Notes: generated by a model from the sequence alone, not told the origin. A DNA stretch of 9,607 nucleotides from Solobacterium sp. (GCA_017536845.1 JAFWCP010000137.1:1-9607); one strand, 5' to 3'. Shown: positions 1 through 6,359, numbered from the stretch's first letter. Program-made: numbers and translations.

Positions 1-98
1 CGAAATACGTACTCGAAATTCGTATTCCAATTTCTTCTGCAGACAACGCCGCAGGAAAACGTCTTATTTCCGGATCCTCCGGTCACCAGAATTTCCAA
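1..98 (-). other. Possible remnant of an NAD-binding (epimerase/dehydratase-like) gene
   Basis: On the minus strand a frame stays open from a TTG at 98 to the window edge and begins LEILVTGGSGN, which resembles the first strand and glycine-rich loop of extended short-chain dehydrogenases (epimerases, UDP-GlcNAc 4,6-dehydratases). After about 14 residues the resemblance stops in this frame. It seems to continue in another frame as FLRRCLQKKLEYEFRVRIS, so one indel may separate the two parts. No ribosome binding site or promoter precedes it, because the U-tract of a terminator lies directly upstream. This fits a decayed fragment better than a live gene, but the match is short and could be chance. 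Nothing else is recognisable in bases 1-95. Confidence 0.15.
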
Positions 99-132
99 CA
101 GAAAACGGCTGCACAGTTTACCTGTACAGCCG
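96..132 (-). terminator. Rho-independent terminator of the secreted-protein gene
   Basis: Read on the minus strand, an 11-pair stem (arms 122-132 and 106-116, with one G-U pair) closes a 5-base loop. TTTTCTGTT follows at 98-105. It lies 29 bases after the stop codon of the gene at 161-844. The plus-strand reading has no T-run, so the terminator acts in one direction. Confidence 0.85.
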
Positions 133-160
133 TAAGTGTCTGTTTTCCGGCAACAGGTGT

Positions 161-844
161 TCAGTTTTCCAGTACACCTGTTACTTCATTGAAGTAATAC
201 GTCTTTCCGTCAATGACTGTCTGCCCCTTTGCCATTAAGCCTGTCTGCCTGTCATAATAGTACGTATTGCCCGCCTGGCTGGGATACAGTTCAACATCAC
301 TGCCCTGAACTGTGTACCACCCCTTGATCATGCGCCCGTCCGCATCATAGCGCACCCATTTGCCGGACCCGTCAGCGCCATGAAGCTTAATGGCCTTGAC
401 GATCTGGGCGGAAAGGTCAACCTTTTCCGGCGTGTCGTATCTGCTCAGCTGAGCAACCGCATTGATCCAGGCCTCATCCTTCAGGTGTTCTTCTTCATCC
501 TGGTAGATATAAGGCATCCAGACTTCCTTGTTTTCTGCCTTGGCACCATCATAGATGGCATCCAGCCAGTACCAGCCGTCAGATTCGGGATCATAGATTT
601 CCCTTCCTCTTTCATAGCCGTATGCCGTATCGGTGATGTTTTTCGGATCACCCTTGACGCCCTGTCTGCGGCCGCCTTCATACCAGTACTGCTTGCCTTT
701 GTAAGGGCAGAAGCCGAAGGTTTTGCAGGCTGCCGGATCAATGGGGATGGGTTCTGTTTCAATCGGGTTGCCGTCTGCCTGGACAGTCAGTGCCCCTGTC
801 CCCAGCATGACAGCGGTAAGAAACATCGTAATGAATTTCTTCAT
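161..844 (-). CDS. Secreted protein with cell-wall-binding-like repeats
   Basis: A 227-residue protein that begins with a typical signal peptide: MKK, a hydrophobic stretch, and probable cleavage after VQA at about residue 23. The mature part has two cysteines (C40, C46) that could form a disulfide. A middle block follows at about 50-118, rich in Trp, Tyr and Gly, with GREIYDPESDGWYWLD and EVWMPYIYQDEEE. The C-terminal part (about 161-227) contains units of the GKWVRYDADGRMIKGWY, NTYYYDRQTGLMAKG and GKTYYFNEVTG kind, matching the choline/cell-wall-binding (glucan-binding) repeat pattern. No enzyme domain, sortase motif or membrane anchor is visible, so it is probably held in the wall by the repeats. 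The frame is open 27 bases further upstream, but the MKK start at 844 is chosen because GAGAGG lies 10 bases before it and the signal peptide starts there. Ligand and role are unknown. Confidence 0.85.
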   Translation of the reverse strand: MKKFITMFLTAVMLGTGALTVQADGNPIETEPIPIDPAACKTFGFCPYKGKQYWYEGGRRQGVKGDPKNITDTAYGYERGREIYDPESDGWYWLDAIYDGAKAENKEVWMPYIYQDEEEHLKDEAWINAVAQLSRYDTPEKVDLSAQIVKAIKLHGADGSGKWVRYDADGRMIKGWYTVQGSDVELYPSQAGNTYYYDRQTGLMAKGQTVIDGKTYYFNEVTGVLEN

Positions 845-854
845 GGGTAAATAT

Positions 855-860
855 CCTCTC
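855..860 (-). promoter_or_regulatory. Ribosome binding site fixing the start at 844
   Basis: GAGAGG on the minus strand ends 10 bases before the ATG at 844. The longer frame starting at 871 would place this motif inside the coding region and would add nine residues before the signal peptide. Confidence 0.6.
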
Positions 861-873
861 TTTCCTGTCAATC

Positions 874-879
874 ATTATA
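874..879 (-). promoter_or_regulatory. Candidate -10 box for the secreted-protein gene
   Basis: A perfect TATAAT on the minus strand lies 29 bases upstream of the ATG at 844, just past the GH3 terminator. The spot where a -35 box should be falls inside the terminator stem and shows no TTGACA-like sequence. The promoter is therefore weak, activated, or not real. Confidence 0.4.
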
Positions 880-885
880 ACGCAG

Positions 886-915
886 AAAAAAGGCCGGATG
901 GCTCATCCGACCTTT
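886..915 (-). terminator. Rho-independent terminator of the GH3 gene
   Basis: On the minus strand a 12-pair stem (arms 904-915 and 889-900, one G-U pair) closes a 3-base loop and runs into a run of T. It starts 9 bases after the GH3 stop codon. In the plus direction the T-run is only three bases, so action on the minus strand is favoured. Confidence 0.9.
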
Positions 916-924
916 CAGATTTCA

Positions 925-3822
925 TTAAGCTGCAGCCTTCTTCGACTTCTTGAACAGAAGGTACCAGAGACCTGCACAGCACAGAACGATTGCAGCATCG
1001 ATGCCGTACATCGTCTTCATCCAGCCCGGTGTGCTGCCGCCGGTTTCCGTTGCATAAGCGCGGCTGTTGGCGCATGTGTAGAGGATGTTCTTGCATGCCT
1101 GACGCATCGCCAGCAGGGAAGTCGCGGAGGTTGTATCCGTCATCTTGGAGAAGTCTGTCATCTGCGGGGTTAAGCAGAAGTCATTGCCGTTTCTGACGAG
1201 GATATCCGCATCCTGGTAGCCATAGCCGCCGAAGTAGTCGGTCAGGACCATGCCCTTGAAGCCCCACTCACCGCGCAGGACGTCTTTCTGCAGTTCGGAA
1301 CATGCACCGGCATACTTGTTGCCGATGTAGTTGAACGCGGACATGACCGCATCGCAGCCGCCTTCCTTGACGGAGAGTTCAAACGGCTTCAGGTAGATTT
1401 CACGGATTGCCTGTTCATTGGACCAGGTGCACAGCATGTCGGTACGGTGGGTTTCCTGGTCGTTCATGGCAAAGTGCTTCATGAACGCGTAGACGCCGCT
1501 TTCTTCCGCACCGGCAATGGCGTTGGCAGCCATCTTGCCGGAAATGAAGCCGTCTTCGGAATAGTACTCGAAGTTACGGCCTGCGAAAGCAGAACGGTGG
1601 ATGTTCATGGCCGGGGCATACCAGCCGGAGACATTCATTTCGTCCGCCATCTTGCCGATGGAGCGGCCGAATGCCTTGGCCAGATCAACGTTCCATGTGG
1701 AAGCGATGACAACGCCTGCCGGGAAGCCGATGGAAGCCTTGCCGGTGAAGTTGTTGTTAATGGAAGCAGGGCCGTCGCAGTCAACCTGCTGAGTCTTGCC
1801 GATGGACTCGATGGCAACGGACTGATAGCCGCCGGTACCGATCAGAGCGCACATTTCATCAACGGTCAGCTGGTCAAGCATGGTCTCCCAGATGGGATCA
1901 TCATAGTCCTTGCCGCGGACATCGGTCATCTTGATGCCGCTGTTCTTGCCGGTGACAGGCATCGGGTCAGACGCGTTGTTGAATTCAGTCGGATCGTAGT
2001 TTGTATGGTTGTAGAAGCCGGCCTTGACACTGTCAGCCATCTCGAAGTTCGTCGGAGCGGCTGTTGCTTCGTCATAGTTGGCGAACTTGTCGGCACGGGA
2101 GAGGTATGTCACATCGCCCTGGGCAAACGCGAACTTCGCATCTGCTGTATCGACATCGGTTGAACGCTTGTTGTTTGCGTCATAGACAACATCAGCCGCG
2201 ACATTGTATGTCTTGGAATCGATGATGTTGTGGGAATCGCTGTTGATGGAGATGATGTAATCACCCTTTTCAAGCACATAGCAGCCCTTGTTCAGGTAGT
2301 CGAAGGAAGCCATATCCTCTTCCTTGAAGGAGAGGGTCAGGGTTTCCGACTTGCCCGGTTCGAGCAGGGAAGTCTTGGCGAAGGCTACCAGGTTGGCGGT
2401 TGCCTTTTCAATGCCGCCGTTTGTATAAGGCGGGTTGTAGTAGACTTCCACAACGTCCTTGCCGGCCTTGTCGCCGGTGTTTGTAACAGTGACATCAAAG
2501 CTGAGCTTGCCGCCGTCGTTCTTGATCTCGCCCATTTCCTGCTTGAAGCTTGTGTAGGAGAGACCATAGCCGAACGGATAGACAACGGCCTTGTCATAAT
2601 CGATGACGCCTTCGGCAGCAGCGGTTTCATACCAGCGGTAGCCGACATAGATGCCTTCGACATAGTTGACGAAGTTCGGGGTGACAGGGAAACCGTAGGA
2701 CTGCGGGGATACGTCAGCCAGGTTGGTGTACTGGAACTCGCCGATGTTGTTGTAATACGGCGCCGTTGTCAGGTCAGCAACGAAGGTATCGATGGTCCTG
2801 CCGGAAGGGTTGACGTCGCCGGTCAGGATTCTGCCCAGGGCGTTGAAGCCGGTCTGGCCGGGACCCGGCGCAAGAATCACGGACTTGATTGACGGATACT
2901 CATTGACCCAGCCAAGTTCCATCGCGTTGGAAGCGTTGATGACAACGATGACGTTCTTGAATTCAGATGTAACCTTGTCAACCATTGCCTGTTCACGGGT
3001 TGTGAGCTTCAGGTAATGCTTGTCATTGCCCAGGTCTTCCGCAAATTCGGAATAACGCAGGCCCTGCGCGGAGAAGAATGTGCCTGAGCCGTCATCGGTA
3101 AAGGTTGCCTCAAAATCCGGATCCAGCTTTGTCGGCAGGTCAGCGCCTTCACCGCCGGAACGGGCGATGACGATCATGGCAGTATCGGAATATGCCTTGG
3201 CATTGTCGAAAACACCTGCATCTTCATATTCCTTCATGGACAGTTCCGGAATGGTCCAGTCCTGGCCCATCATACCGACATTCGGACGGGCTGTACGCCA
3301 GTCTGTGTAGAACTTCACGAGGTCCGCATTGTATGCAAGACCGGCATTTTCCAGGCCCTTCAGCAGGGACACGGTCTCATACAGGCCGGACAGGGAACCG
3401 GAACCGGTGCCGCCGTATACCGGAGCTGTGGAAGACCAGCCGAAGGTATTGAGCTTTGTGTCCTTGGAAATCGGCAGGAAGTTGTCATCGTTCTTCAGAA
3501 GCACGAAACCTTCTTCGGCAATGGTCTGGAACAGATCACTTGCCTCGACAATGCTTTCTTCGGAGATGTCGCCGCCGTTGGAGAAGACCATGGAAACCAT
3601 GCTCTTCATGGGACCGGTCAGAATCTGGTTGACGATTAACGTCACAGCCAGAATGAGCGCCAGCCAGGCAGAACCGCGGACCAGGCCGCGCTGTTCCTTC
3701 TTTGCCTTGCCGGCGAGGATGGTGACAACGATGGCTGCGATCAGGCAGGCAACGATCGCAATGATCTGCCCCTTCAGCAGGCCTAATGTTGTCATAACAT
3801 CATTCATGTTAATTCCAAGCAT
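925..3822 (-). CDS. Domain-permuted GH3 glycoside hydrolase with both ends in the membrane
   Basis: A 965-residue family 3 glycoside hydrolase (beta-glucosidase-like; substrate not predictable). The usual domain order is reversed, as known for Ruminococcus albus beta-glucosidase. The GH3 C-terminal alpha/beta domain comes first (about 100-425; EEGFVLLKND at 103-112, GDVNPSGR at 335-342, YPFGYGLSYTSF at 415-426). A fibronectin-III-like domain follows (about 435-530). The (beta/alpha)8 barrel is last (about 640-890), with DCDGPASI at 681, GRNFEYYSEDG at 748, MKHFAMND at 781 and GFKGMVLTDYFGG at 854, in which D862 is the expected nucleophile. Two membrane segments (about 20-37 and 51-69) flank a basic loop (KAKKEQRG). 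A third segment at about 939-957 is followed by KKSKK. The basic patches should be cytoplasmic, placing the catalytic part outside. The start at 3822 is chosen over an ATG 60 bases upstream because AGGAGG lies 7 bases before it. Confidence 0.92.
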   Translation of the reverse strand: MLGINMNDVMTTLGLLKGQIIAIVACLIAAIVVTILAGKAKKEQRGLVRGSAWLALILAVTLIVNQILTGPMKSMVSMVFSNGGDISEESIVEASDLFQTIAEEGFVLLKNDDNFLPISKDTKLNTFGWSSTAPVYGGTGSGSLSGLYETVSLLKGLENAGLAYNADLVKFYTDWRTARPNVGMMGQDWTIPELSMKEYEDAGVFDNAKAYSDTAMIVIARSGGEGADLPTKLDPDFEATFTDDGSGTFFSAQGLRYSEFAEDLGNDKHYLKLTTREQAMVDKVTSEFKNVIVVINASNAMELGWVNEYPSIKSVILAPGPGQTGFNALGRILTGDVNPSGRTIDTFVADLTTAPYYNNIGEFQYTNLADVSPQSYGFPVTPNFVNYVEGIYVGYRWYETAAAEGVIDYDKAVVYPFGYGLSYTSFKQEMGEIKNDGGKLSFDVTVTNTGDKAGKDVVEVYYNPPYTNGGIEKATANLVAFAKTSLLEPGKSETLTLSFKEEDMASFDYLNKGCYVLEKGDYIISINSDSHNIIDSKTYNVAADVVYDANNKRSTDVDTADAKFAFAQGDVTYLSRADKFANYDEATAAPTNFEMADSVKAGFYNHTNYDPTEFNNASDPMPVTGKNSGIKMTDVRGKDYDDPIWETMLDQLTVDEMCALIGTGGYQSVAIESIGKTQQVDCDGPASINNNFTGKASIGFPAGVVIASTWNVDLAKAFGRSIGKMADEMNVSGWYAPAMNIHRSAFAGRNFEYYSEDGFISGKMAANAIAGAEESGVYAFMKHFAMNDQETHRTDMLCTWSNEQAIREIYLKPFELSVKEGGCDAVMSAFNYIGNKYAGACSELQKDVLRGEWGFKGMVLTDYFGGYGYQDADILVRNGNDFCLTPQMTDFSKMTDTTSATSLLAMRQACKNILYTCANSRAYATETGGSTPGWMKTMYGIDAAIVLCCAGLWYLLFKKSKKAAA

Positions 3823-3829
3823 TATCTTT

Positions 3830-3835
3830 CCTCCT
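3830..3835 (-). promoter_or_regulatory. Ribosome binding site fixing the GH3 start at 3822
   Basis: A perfect AGGAGG on the minus strand sits 7 bases before the ATG at 3822. The longer frame from 3882 would start within or upstream of the promoter, so its first 20 codons are unlikely to be translated. Confidence 0.85.
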
Positions 3836-3849
3836 CTATATGATGCTGA

Positions 3850-3867
3850 AATACAGTTGTCTATATT
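3850..3867 (-). repeat. Imperfect inverted repeat overlapping the GH3 -10 box
   Basis: On the minus strand AATATAG, a 4-base centre (ACAA), and CTGTATT form a 7+7 inverted repeat with one imperfect pair. It spans the inner edge of the TATAAT box and the likely transcription start. This is a position where a repressor could block transcription. No regulator gene lies in the window and the motif matches no operator that I can name, so the role is inferred from position only. Confidence 0.35.
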
Positions 3868-3894
3868 ATAGAGCATATTCATATAGCGTGAAAA
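3865..3894 (-). promoter_or_regulatory. Promoter of the GH3 gene
   Basis: On the minus strand a perfect TATAAT (3865-3870) is preceded 18 bases upstream by TTTTCA (3889-3894), which matches four of six positions of TTGACA. The predicted start near 3858 would give a leader of about 36 bases containing the AGGAGG site. Confidence 0.6.
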
Positions 3895-3944
3895 ACACTA
3901 TTTAATTCTTATAATTCGCTTTTTGAACTGATATGCATTTTAAA

Positions 3945-5291
3945 TTACATGATCGGGAAACGATTGCCACCACGCCATATCTTCAGCTTCTCCGCTTCTT
4001 CAATCAGCTGCTGGCGGAAGTCCGGATGGGCGATGGAGATCAGCAGTTCAGCCCTCTCCCAGGTCGTGCGGCCGGTCAGGTTGACGACGCCGTATTCAGT
4101 GACGACGTAATACGCCTGGCTGCGCGGGCTGGTGATGATGTCGCCGGCAAAGGTCGGCACGATACGGGAATGACGAACGCCTTTTTTATCGACGAACGAG
4201 GATGTCATGCATATGAAGGCCTTGCCGCCTTTTGACATCGCCGCCCCGGTCAGGAAATCAAGCTGGCCGCCGGTACCGGAGATATGCCTGGTGCCGGCGC
4301 TTTCGGAACTGATCTGGCCATAGAGGTCAACACTGATGCAGTTGTTGATGGAAACGACATCGTCCATCTGGCCGATGACTTCCGGGGCATTGACGTAGGC
4401 CAGCGGCGCCGCGATGACGCCGGGATTGCAATCCAGCCAGTCATACATCTTTCGTGAGCCGAAGGCCATGCCCAGCACGCCCTTGTCACGGAACAGCTTC
4501 TTGCGCCGGTTGGTCAGCTTGCCGGCTTCATGCAGCACATAATAGGCATCCCCGCACAGTTCGGTATGCATGCCGAGATCCTTGAGGTCGGACTTTGCGA
4601 TCAAAGCGCCGATGACGTTGGGGACAGAACCGATGCCCAGCTGCAGGGTGGCCCCATCTTTTATAAAAGGAATGATTTCAGCCGCGATTGTCTTTTCCGC
4701 ATCCGTTGCCGGCAGGATCGGGAATTCGGGCAGGTCAGGATGCCCGCCTTCCACCACCATATCCACCTGGTCGATGTGGATGGAATCTTCGATATAGCCA
4801 TAGATCTGCGGCAACTTTTCATTGACTTCAAGGATGACAACATCTGCCTTTTCCAGGATGCCCCGGGCCACGCCGGTGGCGCAGGAGAGGTTGAAATACC
4901 CGTGCCGGTCCATCGGCGGCACGGCCATCATCGCAACATTGACGGTCAGGAAATGGGTGTAGTAAGGCACCACCGAACGGAAGATCATCGGGATGAAATT
5001 GCACAGGCCGACATCGCAGAGATGCCTTTCATAGCTCGAACAGTGCCAGCTGTTGTAATAGAAGTGTTCCCGGGTGGGATCGGCTTCCACGGTCTGGATC
5101 GGGCCGAAAAGCAGGTTGCCGCGGATCTTGACATCCCAGAGCTCGTCCTTCCGTTTTGCCAGCGCACCATCCAGCAGGTAAGGGAAACACACATTGGTCG
5201 TATAGTCCACCCAGTCGCCGCTTTTTACGATCTTTACGGCCTCTTCGGGGGTTGTCAGTTTCTTTCTGTAGGTATCATATACATTGCTCAT
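3945..5291 (-). CDS. Acyl-CoA:carboxylate CoA-transferase (But/4Hbt family)
   Basis: A 448-residue protein of usual length for butyryl-CoA:acetate and 4-hydroxybutyrate CoA-transferases, which swap CoA between an acyl-CoA and a carboxylate such as acetate in the cytoplasm. Family marks include VKSGDWVDY (22-30), YNSWH (79-83), VPPMDRHGYFN (124-134), LQLGIGSVPNVIGALIA (216-232), GMHTELCGDA (240-249), RHISGTGGQLDF (335-346), YVVTEYGVVNL (395-405) and LISIAHPDFR (417-426). E244 in the HTEL segment is the expected glutamate that forms the CoA thioester. The sequence is closer to butyryl-CoA:acetate than to 4-hydroxybutyrate transferases as I recall them. However, two regions used to recognise But enzymes differ: HFYYNSWHC here against HFTWNSWHM, and DAYYVLHEAGK against DAFVDIAKAGK. 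Substrate is therefore left open and no symbol is given. GGGAGG lies 5 bases before the ATG. No other butyrate-pathway gene is adjacent. Confidence 0.88.
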   Translation of the reverse strand: MSNVYDTYRKKLTTPEEAVKIVKSGDWVDYTTNVCFPYLLDGALAKRKDELWDVKIRGNLLFGPIQTVEADPTREHFYYNSWHCSSYERHLCDVGLCNFIPMIFRSVVPYYTHFLTVNVAMMAVPPMDRHGYFNLSCATGVARGILEKADVVILEVNEKLPQIYGYIEDSIHIDQVDMVVEGGHPDLPEFPILPATDAEKTIAAEIIPFIKDGATLQLGIGSVPNVIGALIAKSDLKDLGMHTELCGDAYYVLHEAGKLTNRRKKLFRDKGVLGMAFGSRKMYDWLDCNPGVIAAPLAYVNAPEVIGQMDDVVSINNCISVDLYGQISSESAGTRHISGTGGQLDFLTGAAMSKGGKAFICMTSSFVDKKGVRHSRIVPTFAGDIITSPRSQAYYVVTEYGVVNLTGRTTWERAELLISIAHPDFRQQLIEEAEKLKIWRGGNRFPIM

Positions 5292-5315
5292 ACGGCCCTC
5301 CCGTCATTCAGCAGT

Positions 5316-5342
5316 ATTGTAGCAAATCATATTTACGGACAA
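5316..5342 (-). promoter_or_regulatory. Extended -10 promoter of the CoA-transferase gene
   Basis: On the minus strand TGCTACAAT (5316-5324) is an extended -10 motif with TACAAT at 5316-5321. A TTGTCC sits 15 bases further upstream (5337-5342), which is short spacing, so the TG extension probably carries much of the activity. The predicted leader is about 17-20 bases and holds GGGAGG at 5297-5302. Confidence 0.5.
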
Positions 5343-5370
5343 ACGAAAAACCGATGCATTGCACCGGTTT
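5341..5370 (-). terminator. Rho-independent terminator after the 268-residue gene
   Basis: On the minus strand a 10-pair stem (arms 5361-5370 and 5348-5357, one G-U pair) with a 3-base loop is followed by TTCGTTT. It starts 11 bases after the TAA at 5382 and directly abuts the next promoter. The A-rich foot of the stem means it also reads as a weak terminator in the other direction. Confidence 0.75.
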
Positions 5371-5381
5371 AAAATACCTGA

Positions 5382-6188
5382 TTACGCCTTGAGCCGCCAG
5401 AGTTCGCTGTAGGAGATGAACTGGATGGCGTCGGCATTGAGCTTGGCCTGGTTGCGCTGTTTCTTGACAATGCCTTCATGCACGTCCTTGAGCACCTGCT
5501 TGTTCATCATGTACTGCACATACAGTACCTTCTTCAGCAGGAACCAGCCGGTAACATAAGAAGCAATTCTGGCTTCCCTGTCCTTCATGGCGGGCAGTTC
5601 CCTCTGTGCTTCTTCAGCCATTTCCTGGGATGCCCTGACGCAGGTTTCCTTGAGCAGGTCATAGTTCTTGAACAGCTTGCCGTCCAGCCTTCTCTGCAGG
5701 AAGCCGGCCTTCATGGTCAGGAAGTCTTCAAATGCCTTGACGATCGCTTCCGCCGAATCGGCTGTCACGGCAACGATTTCGTTCTTGCATTCAATAAACT
5801 CAGCACCCGGTTCGCTCATGCAGAAATACAGGCCCTTGGCGATGATCTGCGAGTAAGCCGAATACGGCACCACCAGCATTGCCTTGTCCTCATCACCGAT
5901 GGTGAGATAGAGGATATACGGGTAGATGATCGGTTTGCCGCTGAGTTTGTTGATGTCCTTATAGTGAATAATCTGGTTGGAAATTGCCTGTGCTGAAATT
6001 GCGCCTTTGAGATTCACACAGATCTTGATATCCGCCTGCTTCTCGAAGATGCCCTCAAAAGCCTTTCTTAAGACGGGATCCAGGTCATCTGCCAGATTGA
6101 GGTAATCTTCCAGATAACCGTTGAAGGTACAATCATTCCCTTTTTTTCTCTGATCCAGCTTTTGATTCAGTAAGTTGCTGATTGACAT
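5382..6188 (-). CDS. Unrecognised 268-residue protein
   Basis: I do not recognise a family. The protein has no signal peptide and no clear membrane span, so it is probably cytoplasmic. It starts with a polar, basic segment (NQKLDQRKKGND). A mixed alpha/beta middle follows, with hydrophobic strands IIYPYILYLTI (87-97), KAMLVVPYSAYSQII (102-116) and EIVAVTADSAEAIVKAFEDFL (137-157). The C-terminal half is mostly helical and charged (about 160-268), including a hydrophobic stretch YVTGWFLLKKVLYVQYMM at 211-228 and a basic run KKQRNQAK at 242-249. No catalytic motif stands out. The start at 6188 is chosen because AAGGAG lies 7 bases before it, and the earlier ATG at 6245 lies upstream of the -10 box. 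It has its own promoter and terminator and diverges from addB. Shared regulation with addAB is possible but not shown. Confidence 0.8.
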   Translation of the reverse strand: MSISNLLNQKLDQRKKGNDCTFNGYLEDYLNLADDLDPVLRKAFEGIFEKQADIKICVNLKGAISAQAISNQIIHYKDINKLSGKPIIYPYILYLTIGDEDKAMLVVPYSAYSQIIAKGLYFCMSEPGAEFIECKNEIVAVTADSAEAIVKAFEDFLTMKAGFLQRRLDGKLFKNYDLLKETCVRASQEMAEEAQRELPAMKDREARIASYVTGWFLLKKVLYVQYMMNKQVLKDVHEGIVKKQRNQAKLNADAIQFISYSELWRLKA

Positions 6189-6195
6189 GTTGCTA

Positions 6196-6201
6196 CTCCT
6201 T
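6196..6201 (-). promoter_or_regulatory. Ribosome binding site fixing the start at 6188
   Basis: AAGGAG on the minus strand lies 7 bases before the ATG at 6188, and the downstream reading frame agrees with it. The alternative start 57 bases upstream has no comparable site. Confidence 0.75.
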
Positions 6202-6234
6202 CTGGGAAACATTCTGCGTTCCGCCGTGACTTTA

Positions 6235-6240
6235 ATTATA
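6235..6240 (-). promoter_or_regulatory. Candidate -10 box for the 268-residue gene
   Basis: A perfect TATAAT on the minus strand lies 46 bases upstream of the ATG at 6188. No good TTGACA-like box was found 16-18 bases further upstream (the hexamer there is about TGGTAT), so the promoter is only partly supported. Confidence 0.45.
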
Positions 6241-6283
6241 TTCATCCGAAAGCCAAAATACCAGTGAAATCAAAGCGAAAACG

Positions 6284-6308
6284 GCATTTTACACGCCTGT
6301 GAAAATGC
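6284..6308. repeat. Inverted repeat in the divergent addB intergenic region
   Basis: GCATTTT (6284-6290) and AAAATGC (6302-6308) form a perfect 7-base inverted repeat. Inside it, CAC and GTG add three more pairs around a GCCT loop, with one bulged A. It lies between the two divergent promoters, about 36 bases upstream of the addB -10 motif and about 44 bases from the other -10 box. It could be an operator or a hairpin. On the minus strand it is followed by CGTTTTCG, a poor terminator tail with no gene to end. Confidence 0.45.
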
Positions 6309-6343
6309 GCATCAGGCCGATGTGTTCATGTCAAGGTTCCGTG

Positions 6344-6352
6344 TGTTAGAAT
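6344..6352 (+). promoter_or_regulatory. Extended -10 promoter directly in front of addB
   Basis: TGTTAGAAT is an extended -10 motif (TG, one base, TAGAAT) whose last base lies 7 bases before the A of the addB ATG at 6360. A start 6-8 bases after the -10 box would fall on or next to that ATG. The -35 region is weak (GTTCAT or TTCATG), which is common when the TG extension is present. Confidence 0.5.
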
Positions 6353-6359
6353 AAACGGC

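Noticed and set aside
71..83. Small palindrome CCGGA-TCC-TCCGG near the left edge
   Set aside because: Only five pairs with a tight 3-base loop and no T-run. It coincides with the glycine-loop codons of the possible Rossmann remnant and has no further support.
380..850. Plus-strand frame of 156 codons opposite the secreted-protein gene
   Set aside because: The minus-strand gene has a signal peptide, wall-binding repeats, a ribosome binding site and a terminator. The plus-strand frame has none of these.
1447..2892. Long plus-strand open frames (about 238 and 220 codons) inside the GH3 gene
   Set aside because: They lie antisense to a gene with clear GH3 motifs and look like codon-bias mirror frames. 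They have no recognisable domain and no ribosome binding site that I could support.
4530..5372. Plus-strand open frame of 280 codons across the CoA-transferase gene
   Set aside because: It is antisense to a well-conserved enzyme, has His/Asp/Ile-rich composition typical of a mirror frame, and runs through the promoter and terminator between two real genes.
6270..6283. A cre-like (CcpA site) sequence upstream of addB
   Set aside because: It differs from the consensus at both outer conserved positions and lies beside a DNA-repair operon with no expected catabolite control.
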